NCBI GenBank assembly: GCA_018433925.1
Contig: JAHDQI010000171.1
Span: forward strand, 1 to 36,500
Source of the DNA: Phycisphaerae bacterium
GTDB lineage: Bacteria; Planctomycetota; Phycisphaerae; Sedimentisphaerales; Anaerohalosphaeraceae
Length of the DNA: 36,500 nucleotides
Direction of reading: 5' to 3'
Position 1 is the first letter of the stretch, and every line of letters begins with the position of its first letter. This document shows, in pieces, positions 25,469 through 33,462 of this stretch. A model generated the notes under the pieces. The model was not told the DNA's origin. It worked only from the letters and a program-made list of their open reading frames with translations, and searched no databases. The position numbers and the translations under genes were made by a program.

Positions 25469-27430
25469 ATGCAATTCAATAGAGGGTATCTTTTTCAGGC
25501 AATCACAGGTCTGTTTTTGGCTGTTTTTTTGAGCGGGCCGGTATTGGGGGATCCGAATTTGCTGCCGGCGATTCGATTTGAGGCCGAGGGAGGTACCTTT
25601 ACGGGGCCGCTGGTTAAGGTAAGCGATGCGGTGGAGGGGTATTCGGGAGCCGGTTATGTGACGGGCTTTCAGCGTGTGGACCCGAACGATGAAATGGTCA
25701 TGGTGGCCGTCTATGCCCACGAGGCGGAAGATTATCCGCTGATTATCGGGTATCGTTCTCATCACGCGACAAAGAAAAACCGACTTTTTGTCAACGACAT
25801 AGACGTCGTGGGCGATCATATCTATTACCCGATGTCGGCGGAGTTTACGGAGCTGGCCTACGGAGCGATTCCGCTGCAGGCCGGGACCAATACGGTCAAG
25901 TTTGCCGTTGCGCCCGGAGGGGAGGGGTGGATGGATGTGGATTATTTTGATATTAAGGCGCTGAATCCTCAGGCCATGGAGCCGAGTCCGAAATACGGGG
26001 CAACGGTTTTTCCGGGGACCGATCAACTGTGCTGGCTGAATCCGGATGCCGGTCCGGGCGACATTATTACCTGCGATGTGTATCTCGGTACGAGTGAGCC
26101 GGATGATCTGCTGGCCGATTACGGGCTGACGAAGATCGCTTCGGGGTTGTGGGGAAGCTGCGTATCAATTCCCTTTGAGCTTGAATCGATGCAGACTTAT
26201 TACTGGATTGTGGACTGCACGGATTATAACGGGGGCTCGCCGATTTTGCTGCGGGGGCCGACCTGGACCTTTACGACGGGGATTGCCCCGACTCTTGTGG
26301 AGGCCGAGGACGGGTATATTACCGGGCCGGAGATGCGGGCAGCCACCGTTGTGCCGGGCTACTCGGGCGACGGTTATGTGACGGGCTTTAATCAGATTGA
26401 TCCGCCGAATGAGAAAGTGACGGTTTCGTTCTTTGCCGCGGAGGCGGGGGATTATCCGCTTTCGATGGGCTTTCATTCTCCGTACGGGGACAAGGCGCAG
26501 TATCTGTTTGTCAACGGGGATCAAAAGGCCGATGCGGCCTTTTTCGGAACGGAGGACTGGGACGTTTTGGACTATGGCGATGTCGCCCTCGAGGAGGGGA
26601 TGAATACCATCACCGTTTCGACTCGATGGGGATGGTTCTATTTGGATTATTTTATGATTCAGAATCTGGCGCCGGCGGCTTCGAGTCCGAAGCCCGCTCA
26701 TCTTTCGACGGCCGGAACGGATCTGGCTCAGTTGTGCTGGACGAATCCGAATCCGGGTCCGGGGGATACGATTACCTGCGATGTTTATTTCGGGGATGAT
26801 CCGAATTTGCTGGCTCCTTATGATAATTTTGAGCTGCCTTTGCTGGCGTCGGGCGTGTCGGGCGATTGCGTTTCGATTGCCGGTCCGCTGGAACCGTCGC
26901 ATGATTATTACTGGGTGGTGAACTGCTGGGATTCCGAGGACGGGACGCCGGTTTTTCTGCGGGGCGGCCTGTGGAATTTCAAAACGGGCAATACCCCGCC
27001 TGTGGTTACTGCCGGTCCGAATCTCCAGGTCTGGCTGGGCAAAGACGGCGTTCCGGGGCAGGTGACGGTCGAGATTGACGCGACGGTGACCGATGACGGA
27101 CTGCCTTCGGGGACGCTGACGTATCTGTGGACCCAGCAGTCGGGCGAGGCCACCGTGGAGATCGATCCGGATGATACGGAAGATATTTCGTTGACCTTTA
27201 CGGAAGTGGGTGTGTACGGTTTTCGTCTGGAGGCCAGTGATACGGTCTTTTCGAGGACTTCGACGATGTATGTGACTGTGACGGAGACGCCGTGCCAGGC
27301 GGCGATGGCCAGTTCGGCCTACCAGCCGTATGACGGCGACCTGGACGATGACTGTTATGTCAGTCTGAGCGATTTTGCGATGCTGGCTTCGGACTGGCTG
27401 AATTGTACGGACCCGGATGGTTGTCAATAA
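25469..27430 (+). CDS. Secreted non-catalytic CBM/Ig/PKD protein with dockerin-like tail
   Basis: This 653-residue secreted protein has a signal peptide (LFQAITGLFLAVFLSGPVLG). Modules by eye: a CBM6/35-like jelly roll (about 30-165: IRFEAEGGTFTGP, GYSGAGYVTGFQ, GWMDVDYFDI), then an FN3/Ig-like module with paired cysteines (170-270: CDVYLGTSEP, YYWIVDC, WTFTT). A second jelly roll follows (275-397: VEAEDGYITGPEM, GYSGDGYVTGFN, WGWFYLDYFMIQN), then a second Ig module (400-505), a PKD-like module (510-605) and a single Asp-rich EF-hand loop DGDLDDDCYVSLSDFAML near the end. No catalytic domain is visible, so binding or scaffolding is the likely role. GAAAGGAGA precedes the ATG. The next gene, 52 nt downstream, has the same modular plan and a near-identical ribosome binding region. 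Confidence 0.85.
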   Translation: MQFNRGYLFQAITGLFLAVFLSGPVLGDPNLLPAIRFEAEGGTFTGPLVKVSDAVEGYSGAGYVTGFQRVDPNDEMVMVAVYAHEAEDYPLIIGYRSHHATKKNRLFVNDIDVVGDHIYYPMSAEFTELAYGAIPLQAGTNTVKFAVAPGGEGWMDVDYFDIKALNPQAMEPSPKYGATVFPGTDQLCWLNPDAGPGDIITCDVYLGTSEPDDLLADYGLTKIASGLWGSCVSIPFELESMQTYYWIVDCTDYNGGSPILLRGPTWTFTTGIAPTLVEAEDGYITGPEMRAATVVPGYSGDGYVTGFNQIDPPNEKVTVSFFAAEAGDYPLSMGFHSPYGDKAQYLFVNGDQKADAAFFGTEDWDVLDYGDVALEEGMNTITVSTRWGWFYLDYFMIQNLAPAASSPKPAHLSTAGTDLAQLCWTNPNPGPGDTITCDVYFGDDPNLLAPYDNFELPLLASGVSGDCVSIAGPLEPSHDYYWVVNCWDSEDGTPVFLRGGLWNFKTGNTPPVVTAGPNLQVWLGKDGVPGQVTVEIDATVTDDGLPSGTLTYLWTQQSGEATVEIDPDDTEDISLTFTEVGVYGFRLEASDTVFSRTSTMYVTVTETPCQAAMASSAYQPYDGDLDDDCYVSLSDFAMLASDWLNCTDPDGCQ

Positions 27431-27482
27431 AAGAAACGCTTCGAATAAACAGATGAAACAGCGATCTGAAAGGAGATAAGAA

Positions 27483-28718
27483 ATGCTAAGCGGAAAGAAT
27501 CGATATATGTTTTTATTGGCAGCCCTGTTTGCGGTTCTGTTTGGTCAGCTCTCTCCGGCGGAGAGAACACAGACCCTTCTTCTGGAAGCGGAAGAGGCGG
27601 TCGCGGATGAAAACGGGCCGTATTTTTCGACGGCGATTGCCGGCTATTCCGGTATCGGGCATATGGTTTATGGGGGTCTGACCCAGAATAATACGGGCCT
27701 CAATTTTTCCGTGTCTGCGCGGGATACCGGTTCTTATCCTATTACGATCCGGTTTTGCAGCCCGTTCGGCGATAAGAGTAATGATCTCTTTGTGAACGGC
27801 GCGAAGGAATCGAGCATCAATTTCTATCTGACAGATTACACATGGCATGACTATGTATACGGCGATATTTCCCTGAACGAAGGAAATAATACGATTCGAA
27901 TCCAGGAGGACTGGGGTTACTTTTATGTTGATTATATCACGCTGGGGAATTTTCCGGTGACGGCGACTGATCCGGTGCCGGCGATTGATGAAACGGTCGG
28001 CGGGAATCTGTCTGTGTTGTGCTGGACGAAGCCGGACCCGAATGATCCGCAGCATGTCGTTACCTGCAATGTTTACCTCGGCACTACGCCGCCGAACCGG
28101 TCTTTGCCGGGATACGGATTAACCCAGATTGCCACCGAGACTGACCAGACGTGCGCGTCGATTCCGTTTTCGCTGGACCCGTTTGAAACGTACTATTGGG
28201 TGGTGGACTGCTGGGACGACGGCGGCCAGGGGCCTTATCTTCTTCGGGGCTATACATGGACCTTTAATACCAACAATGATTTCCCCACGGCCGATGCGGG
28301 GCCGGATCAGTATGTGGCCCTGGGCAATGACGGGGATCCGCTGAGCGCAACCGTCACGCTGGACGGAACGGGGACTACGGATGACGGGCTGCCTTCGGAT
28401 ACGCTGAATTACCTGTGGCAGCAGGTGAGCGGGCCGGACGGGATCATCATTTTCCCGTATGACGCGGCCGAGACAGAGGTTGTGCTGCCGGCGCTGGGGA
28501 CTTATGTGTTTTCTTTGACGGTGGACGATACGGACCTGGAGGATAGCGATACGGTTGCGATCCATGTCTTTGAGAACCGGTGCGAGGCCCTGAAGTCACA
28601 GGCCGGTTTTGAAACAGACCTCGGCGATATCAACGAGGACTGTTCTGTGGATATTACGGACCTGTCCTTGCTGGTTGCGGATTGGCTGGAATGCAACAGC
28701 TTGATGCCCTGTATTTAA
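27483..28718 (+). CDS. Secreted CBM/Ig/PKD protein with dockerin-like tail (shorter paralogue)
   Basis: This 411-residue secreted protein has a signal peptide (YMFLLAALFAVLFGQLSPA). One CBM6/35-like jelly roll (about 32-155: LLEAEEAVADENGP, IAGYSGIGHMVYG, DWGYFYVDYITLG) is followed by an Ig/FN3-like module with cysteines (157-265: CNVYLGTTPP, YYWVVDCWDDG, WTFNT). A PKD-like module comes next (268-362: ADAGPDQYVALG, LNYLWQQVSGPD) and then a single dockerin-like loop DINEDCSVDITDLSLLVADW. It is plainly a shortened relative of the upstream protein (one CBM-Ig unit instead of two), most likely by duplication. GAAAGGAGA lies before the ATG and the two genes are 52 nt apart, so they are probably co-transcribed. 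No catalytic site is seen. Confidence 0.85.
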   Translation: MLSGKNRYMFLLAALFAVLFGQLSPAERTQTLLLEAEEAVADENGPYFSTAIAGYSGIGHMVYGGLTQNNTGLNFSVSARDTGSYPITIRFCSPFGDKSNDLFVNGAKESSINFYLTDYTWHDYVYGDISLNEGNNTIRIQEDWGYFYVDYITLGNFPVTATDPVPAIDETVGGNLSVLCWTKPDPNDPQHVVTCNVYLGTTPPNRSLPGYGLTQIATETDQTCASIPFSLDPFETYYWVVDCWDDGGQGPYLLRGYTWTFNTNNDFPTADAGPDQYVALGNDGDPLSATVTLDGTGTTDDGLPSDTLNYLWQQVSGPDGIIIFPYDAAETEVVLPALGTYVFSLTVDDTDLEDSDTVAIHVFENRCEALKSQAGFETDLGDINEDCSVDITDLSLLVADWLECNSLMPCI

Positions 28719-28787
28719 GGATAGTAAAAAGCGGAGTTTTGATATACAGAATGCCTGTGTAAATATTTTAATAATTTATGATAATAT

Positions 28788-28816
28788 TTGCATAGAGAGA
28801 CAAACTGTGGTATTAT
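28788..28816 (+). promoter_or_regulatory. Promoter of the pseudopilin gene
   Basis: TTGCAT (28788-28793), 17 nt spacer, TATTAT (28811-28816), giving a leader of about 80 nt. An AT-only inverted pair AAATATT/AATATTT (28761-28767 with 28783-28789) lies just upstream. Confidence 0.5.
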
Positions 28817-28904
28817 ATAAATTGAATGCGGAACGAATCGTCGGCCGGAGAACGGAAACGGGTTTTTTCCCGGCCCAATGATGGATGCAATGGGAGGTTT
28901 CATT

Positions 28905-29702
28905 ATGAAACGGAAAAACGCATTTACGCTCATTGAACTGCTCGTCGTCATCGCGATTATTGCCATGCTGCTTGCCATTATCATGCCGGCCCTGAAGATC
29001 GCTAAAATGCAGGCCCAGGGGATCGTGTGCCTGGCGAATCTGCGTGGGTTGGCGATGTCGTGGCATTCGTATGCCGAGGACCATGACGGGCGTTTGGTGC
29101 CGGGCAATATTCCTAATAACAACCCCTCTCCGAACTATTGGGTTGCCTCTCCGCAGGATCTGCAGGGGAATTTTATGGGCACCAAGCCGGTTCTTCTGGA
29201 GAATGAGTTAAATGGAATCCGGAAAGGGCTTCTTTATCCTTATGTCGGCAACACGGATAATTACCATTGTCCGGGCGACAAGGGAATGACGCAGCATGAG
29301 GGGGGGTATCGCTCGTATTCGATTACCGGGTTGATGAACGGAGAGCAGAATAAGGCGGAAGATAAAGCGTATTACGTCAAGAAGACCATCGAAATCCGAA
29401 TGCCTGACAAGAAGTGTGTCTTTTTGTCGAATGTTGACCCTCGCGGCTGGAATATCGGTTCGTGGATTATGGATTATAAATTGCCGGAGTGGGGAGACCC
29501 GCTGACGATTTGGCATAATAAAAAGGGTACCCTTGGATTTGCCGACGGTCACGCGGAGATGCGCCGCTGGGTGGATGATTCGACAATTTACATCGCTGAG
29601 AACCAGAAGCGACCGCCTTATACCATTCCGAAAGACAGTGAAGATTTGACGTTTATGCAGAAGGCGTATATTCCCGGTAAATTTAATCCGGTGATGCCCT
29701 GA
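28905..29702 (+). CDS. Type II secretion-type pseudopilin with H-x9-DG motif
   Basis: This 265-residue protein has a prepilin N-terminus: MKRKNA then FTLIELLVVIAIIAMLLA, with cleavage by prepilin peptidase expected between Ala6 and Phe7 and Glu at +5. The hydrophobic helix continues to about residue 30. The C-terminal half has IWHNKKGTLGFADGHAEM, which fits the H-x9-DG motif of the large planctomycete pseudopilin family exactly. Such proteins sit in the envelope, and many occur singly next to secreted enzymes; their function is mostly unknown. GGAGGT precedes the ATG at 28905; an upstream ATG at 28878 lacks a ribosome binding site and would bury the prepilin signal. It lies between CBM proteins and a sulfatase, suggesting a link to export or display of the glycan-processing proteins, which is inference. 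Confidence 0.92.
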   Translation: MKRKNAFTLIELLVVIAIIAMLLAIIMPALKIAKMQAQGIVCLANLRGLAMSWHSYAEDHDGRLVPGNIPNNNPSPNYWVASPQDLQGNFMGTKPVLLENELNGIRKGLLYPYVGNTDNYHCPGDKGMTQHEGGYRSYSITGLMNGEQNKAEDKAYYVKKTIEIRMPDKKCVFLSNVDPRGWNIGSWIMDYKLPEWGDPLTIWHNKKGTLGFADGHAEMRRWVDDSTIYIAENQKRPPYTIPKDSEDLTFMQKAYIPGKFNPVMP

Positions 29703-29801
29703 GAATATAGGCTGAAAACGGGTTCCGAAAAAAGACAATTTTGTGGAACTTTCCTCAGCTTCTGAACGATTGGTTCTTCGGGTCTCTTTTTGGAAGGATC
29801 T

Positions 29802-31256
29802 ATGATAACTCGATGGAGTGATTGGGCCTTCAGGGTGGCTGCCGTGTGTGTGGCGTTGGCGGGATTAAGCTGCCATGTGACGCAGAGAGGGGCTGAGGGG
29901 CCAGGGGGCGAGAGAAAGCCCAACATTATTGTGATTTTTATTGATGATCTGGGCTACGGGGATCTTGAGCCGTTTGGGTCTGCGCAGAATAAGACGCCGC
30001 GTCTGGACCGCATGGCGGCTGAGGGAATCAAGTTTACCTCTTTTTATTCCGCGGCTCCGGTCTGTTCTCCTTCCCGCGCGGCTTTGATGACGGGCTGCTA
30101 TCCGAAGCGGGTGGGTCTGGCGGCCGGGTCGAATTCGCGTACGGTGCTGTGGCCGAAGGACACGATGGGGCTGAATCCGGACGAGAAGACGCTGGCGGAG
30201 ATTCTTCGTGAGGCGGGGTACGCGACCGGTTGTTTCGGCAAGTGGCACCTGGGCGATCAGCCCGCGTTTTTGCCAGGGCAACAGGGTTTTGATCGCTACT
30301 TCGGGATTCCGTATTCCAATGATATGTGGCTGCTTCATCCTCGCGCGGAGGAATGGAATTTCAGCCGGCTTCCGCTTTTGCGAGATCATCAGGTGGTCGG
30401 CGAAGTTGAAACCATGGCCGATCAGGCGGATTTGTGCCGGCGTTTTACGGAGGCGGCGATTGCTTTTATTCGAGAGCATCGGGATCGGCCGTTTTTTGTG
30501 TATCTGCCGCACGCATTCGTTCATGTGCCGCGCAGCGCCCGCCCCGCGTTTTTGCGACGGGCGGGAATTACCGAGCCGCTGGATGAGGAACAAATGGCTG
30601 TGGATATTCACTATTTTGAGCAGGCGCGTGCCCGTGCGCAGATTGAGGAGGTGGACTGGTCGGCGGGTCGCATCCTGGATACTGTTCGTGATCTTGGCCT
30701 GGCTGAGCATACGGTGGTGATCTTTACTTCGGATAACGGGGGCGATCAAGGGTGCAGTAATGCGCCGCTTCGGGGTCATAAAGGGACCACCTGGGAAGGG
30801 GGGATGCGTGTGCCGGCCATTGCCTGGTGGCCGGGCAGGATTCCGGCAGGGGGCGTTTGTGATGAAGTGACCACGACCCTGGATTTGCTGCCTACGCTGG
30901 CGGTGCTGGCGGGGGGAAGCGTTCCTGAGGGGCGGGTTATTGACGGCCGGGATATTCGGGGGCTGCTGTTTGGTCAGCCCGGGGCCAGGTCGCCGCATGA
31001 GGCGTTTTTTTATTACAGCGGCAATGAATTGAAGGCGGTTCGCGCGGGGGCGTGGAAACTGCATACGAACGGTGCGCTTTATGATCTGGAAGAGGACATC
31101 GGCGAGAACCGGGACGTTGCCGCATCGCATCCGGAGGTGGCGACGCGGCTTCGAGGGTACCTGGATCAGGCGGATCGGGACCTGGGGTGTGAAGCGAATT
31201 GCCGGCCGGCGGGCGAAGTGACTGAGCCGGAATTTTTGCTGCCTATTGCAAGGTGA
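29802..31256 (+). CDS. Secreted sulfatase (arylsulfatase family)
   Basis: This 484-residue sulfatase removes sulfate esters. The formylglycine signature CSPSRAALMTG is present with Cys88 as the residue to be converted, and it is of the CxPxR type used by anaerobic and aerobic FGly systems. KPNIIVIFIDDLGYGDLEPF supplies the metal-binding Asp pair, and FGKWHLGDQ, TVVIFTSDNGGDQG and GHKGTTWEGGMRVPAI are further family motifs. A hydrophobic leader (FRVAAVCVALAGLSC) implies export; the Cys at its end is not in an ideal lipobox, so lipidation is uncertain. The start at 29802 has AAGGAT upstream; the longer frame begins at a TTG. Only 4 nt separate it from the next gene, a CBM/MBL-fold fusion, so the two are almost certainly one operon. 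The natural substrate, perhaps a sulfated polysaccharide, cannot be read. Confidence 0.93.
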   Translation: MITRWSDWAFRVAAVCVALAGLSCHVTQRGAEGPGGERKPNIIVIFIDDLGYGDLEPFGSAQNKTPRLDRMAAEGIKFTSFYSAAPVCSPSRAALMTGCYPKRVGLAAGSNSRTVLWPKDTMGLNPDEKTLAEILREAGYATGCFGKWHLGDQPAFLPGQQGFDRYFGIPYSNDMWLLHPRAEEWNFSRLPLLRDHQVVGEVETMADQADLCRRFTEAAIAFIREHRDRPFFVYLPHAFVHVPRSARPAFLRRAGITEPLDEEQMAVDIHYFEQARARAQIEEVDWSAGRILDTVRDLGLAEHTVVIFTSDNGGDQGCSNAPLRGHKGTTWEGGMRVPAIAWWPGRIPAGGVCDEVTTTLDLLPTLAVLAGGSVPEGRVIDGRDIRGLLFGQPGARSPHEAFFYYSGNELKAVRAGAWKLHTNGALYDLEEDIGENRDVAASHPEVATRLRGYLDQADRDLGCEANCRPAGEVTEPEFLLPIAR

Positions 31257-31260
31257 GGGA

Positions 31261-32784
31261 ATGAAAAAAACATTTTCTTTCGTGCCGGCCATTTTGCTCT
31301 GGTCTGTCCTTTTTGTCTATGGGGCAGACGAGTTTCCGGGGGCGGTGTCGTCTTCTGCGGAGGTCTTTTGCCGTGTCTATGAAGCTGAAGAGGCGACGCT
31401 TTTGGATGCTATCGCGATTGGGAATGACGCGTCTGCAAGCGGTGGGAAATTTTTGCGTATGGGAGAGTCGGGCGGCGTGCGTTTTCAGGTGTTTGTTGAA
31501 AAGCCGGGGCGGTATGCCGTCGGCATTCGATACCGTACCGACGGGGGAGGCAAGGCGCAGCGGCTTTTGATCAATGACAGGCCATACGCACCGGAGATCG
31601 GGTTTCCCGGCTGTGCGGAATGGAATGAGATGGAGACGCGTGCGGGCCTGCGGGCCGGGGCCAATACCATCGAGGTGAGGAAATCCTGGGGCCACATGGA
31701 TCTTGATTCCATGACCATCAGGGGGCCGGTTTTTGAACGGCCGGAAATAACGCCTGTCTCGAATATTTATTATCTTGAGCAAAGTCAGAGCGACCTGTTT
31801 ATCCAGGTTGAGAAAAAGCAGAATGAATTTCTTTCGATCATGCAGGATCAAAAACCGGTTCCCTTTGCCCAGGAGGAGGTTTCGTATTTGCAGGATGCGA
31901 TCCGCGTTCGGATCGGGCGGGATTTCCTGGAGACGCTGGAGGCGGGGACGAGAGAACTGGCTTTTTGTTTTCGGGATACGCAGCCGGTCCGGTTTCGACT
32001 GGAGATTCGGGAGGCCGTGCCGAAAGCGGCCCTGTGTATTGTTTCGTTTGATGTCAGTCACGGGGCATCGGTGTTGATTGTTTTGCCGACGGGCAAGACG
32101 CTTCTTGTTGACACCGGCAAAGAAAGCATGTGCAAAGAACGGGTTCTTCCTTTCCTGGAGCGGCACCGTATTACGCCGGATACCCTGTGGATTACTCATT
32201 ATCACGAGGACCATTGCGGGGGAGAGGGGCTGCTGACGGAAAAATTCAGCGGCCTTGTCAAAAAAGATTACCGGGATTTTAAAACGGAAGATACCTTTGA
32301 ATTTGAAGGGGTTGAGGTAACGATTTTGAATTCTTATGCGGACGGTCAGTGCGAGAATTCACGGTCACTGGCTTTTCGAATGGAATACAAGGGATTTATT
32401 TATCTTCATGACGGGGATATTTACGGGCAGAACCAGCAGCGCATTCTCCGCCGGTATTACGCACGAAACAAGGCGCCTCTGCCGGAGGCCGATGTGTACC
32501 ATGCCAATCACCATTTTCACGGCTCAGTGGATGTCCCTTATCTGCGAACGATCAATCCGTTCTTGATCCTTGTATCGGCTGAAGAGCATGTGTACGGCAG
32601 GGGGGCCTATACCTATGATGTGCAGCGACAGGTGTACCCGTACCTGAGGGAAAGCGGGCGGCTTATTGAAGATTTGCTTTCGTTTGAGACGGGACATGCC
32701 GTCATTCGGGTTATTGACGGCGACACCTGGAGTTATGAAACGTATAAGGATCTGGATGCTGTGATTGCCGGGCTGGCGCGGTAG
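31261..32784 (+). CDS. Secreted CBM fused to a ComEC-like metallo-beta-lactamase-fold domain
   Basis: This 507-residue exported protein has a signal peptide (FSFVPAILLWSVLFVYGA). Residues 35-160 form a CBM6/35-like jelly roll (VYEAEEATLLDAIA, GGVRFQVFVEKPGRYAVGI, SWGHMDLDSMTIRGP). Residues 161-250 look like a CBM_X2-type Ig module (FLETLEAGTRELAFCF). Residues 255-507 are a metallo-beta-lactamase fold: LLVDTGKES, the metal site THYHEDHCGG (His313, His315, Asp317, His318), then FIYLHDGDIYG and HANHHFHGS (414-422). The order and spacing of the last motifs resemble the C-terminal MBL domain of ComEC/COG2333 proteins, with two extra residues in the HHGS motif. It could be a secreted phosphodiesterase, nuclease or esterase held on glycan by its CBM; the substrate is unknown. 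The ATG lies 4 nt after the sulfatase stop, with GAGGG overlapping that stop. Confidence 0.85.
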   Translation: MKKTFSFVPAILLWSVLFVYGADEFPGAVSSSAEVFCRVYEAEEATLLDAIAIGNDASASGGKFLRMGESGGVRFQVFVEKPGRYAVGIRYRTDGGGKAQRLLINDRPYAPEIGFPGCAEWNEMETRAGLRAGANTIEVRKSWGHMDLDSMTIRGPVFERPEITPVSNIYYLEQSQSDLFIQVEKKQNEFLSIMQDQKPVPFAQEEVSYLQDAIRVRIGRDFLETLEAGTRELAFCFRDTQPVRFRLEIREAVPKAALCIVSFDVSHGASVLIVLPTGKTLLVDTGKESMCKERVLPFLERHRITPDTLWITHYHEDHCGGEGLLTEKFSGLVKKDYRDFKTEDTFEFEGVEVTILNSYADGQCENSRSLAFRMEYKGFIYLHDGDIYGQNQQRILRRYYARNKAPLPEADVYHANHHFHGSVDVPYLRTINPFLILVSAEEHVYGRGAYTYDVQRQVYPYLRESGRLIEDLLSFETGHAVIRVIDGDTWSYETYKDLDAVIAGLAR

Positions 32785-32895
32785 AAAGCGTCCATCAGAT
32801 TTTCACTTTGCCCGCTTTTCCGGGCTGGGCATGTTCAAATCCTCACCTTTTTCTTCCGCACTTTCAGTGAAACAGCAAAACAGGCAGGGTCTGTC

Positions 32896-32924
32896 TTGAC
32901 TTTGAAAGGCCAATCTGGTATACA
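32896..32924 (+). promoter_or_regulatory. Promoter of the pseudo-receiver/GGDEF pair
   Basis: TTGACT (32896-32901), 17 nt spacer, TATACA (32919-32924). Transcription would start near 32931, so the long open frame beginning at 32896 cannot be the true start; the ATG at 32956 fits. Confidence 0.65.
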
Positions 32925-32955
32925 TAATATCTGGAATACGAGGGTAAAAGCGGAA

Positions 32956-33456
32956 ATGAATTCCCCTATGAAGAGCAAAATCCTGATTATCGATCCTCCG
33001 CAGGGTCTGGTTCGGACGGCCGTAATGTCCCTTTTTGACGGTATGGAGGCGGTCTGTGAGGTCTGTGACCACCTTTATGAGGCGGTGAGTATTCTTGCGG
33101 ACATGCCGGCCGAGCGGCCTGTTATCGCGGCCGGTGCCGTGGGGGAACTGATTGCGGAAAACGGATCGTTTTTTTCTTTTTTGGCTAAACATCCCAATTT
33201 TTTGTGCATTTCTCTGGACCCTATCGGTCTTGATTGGCCGTATTTTATCCGGCAGGCGGTCTGGAGAGGGCAGCTTTTGATCTGCCGGACGCCGGAGGAA
33301 ATGCAGCAGGCGTTCCGCTGGGCGCTGGACGGGCGCGGGGTGCGGGAATCGCAGCCGTCCGCGGCCTGGGCGGTTACGCCGCCGGCGCAAGCGGCGCCAA
33401 AGGCCGAATTACATATCAGCCCGGAGGAACTGGATGCCCTGTTTAATCCGGAGTGA
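32956..33456 (+). CDS. Hypothetical protein with receiver-like fold, upstream of the GGDEF gene
   Basis: This 166-residue cytoplasmic protein was not recognised from a named family. Residues about 7-130 alternate short hydrophobic strands and helices in the manner of a receiver domain (KSKILIIDPPQ, DHLYEAVSILADM, NFLCISLDPIG, GQLLICRTPEEMQQAFRWAL). The acidic pocket and phospho-acceptor Asp of true response regulators are not evident, so it looks like a pseudo-receiver. The C-terminus is Ala/Pro-rich and then ends LHISPEELDALFNPE, a short acidic helix that could be a docking peptide. The start is set by the promoter at 32896-32924; an ATG at 32968 is also possible. It is followed by the diguanylate cyclase gene 6 nt later, so the two probably work together. 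Confidence 0.7.
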   Translation: MNSPMKSKILIIDPPQGLVRTAVMSLFDGMEAVCEVCDHLYEAVSILADMPAERPVIAAGAVGELIAENGSFFSFLAKHPNFLCISLDPIGLDWPYFIRQAVWRGQLLICRTPEEMQQAFRWALDGRGVRESQPSAAWAVTPPAQAAPKAELHISPEELDALFNPE

Positions 33457-33462
33457 TTGAGT

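Noticed and set aside
26165-27427. 420-codon minus-strand open frame opposite the CBM protein
   Set aside because: Arg/His/Ile-rich antisense frame with no motifs; the + strand has signal peptide and modular repeats.
29865-31292. 475-codon minus-strand open frame opposite the sulfatase
   Set aside because: Arg/Pro-rich shadow; the sulfatase on the other strand has full family motifs.
32810-32825. GCCCG/CGGGC hairpin after the CBM-MBL gene as a terminator
   Set aside because: The stem is only 5 bp and no T run follows it.
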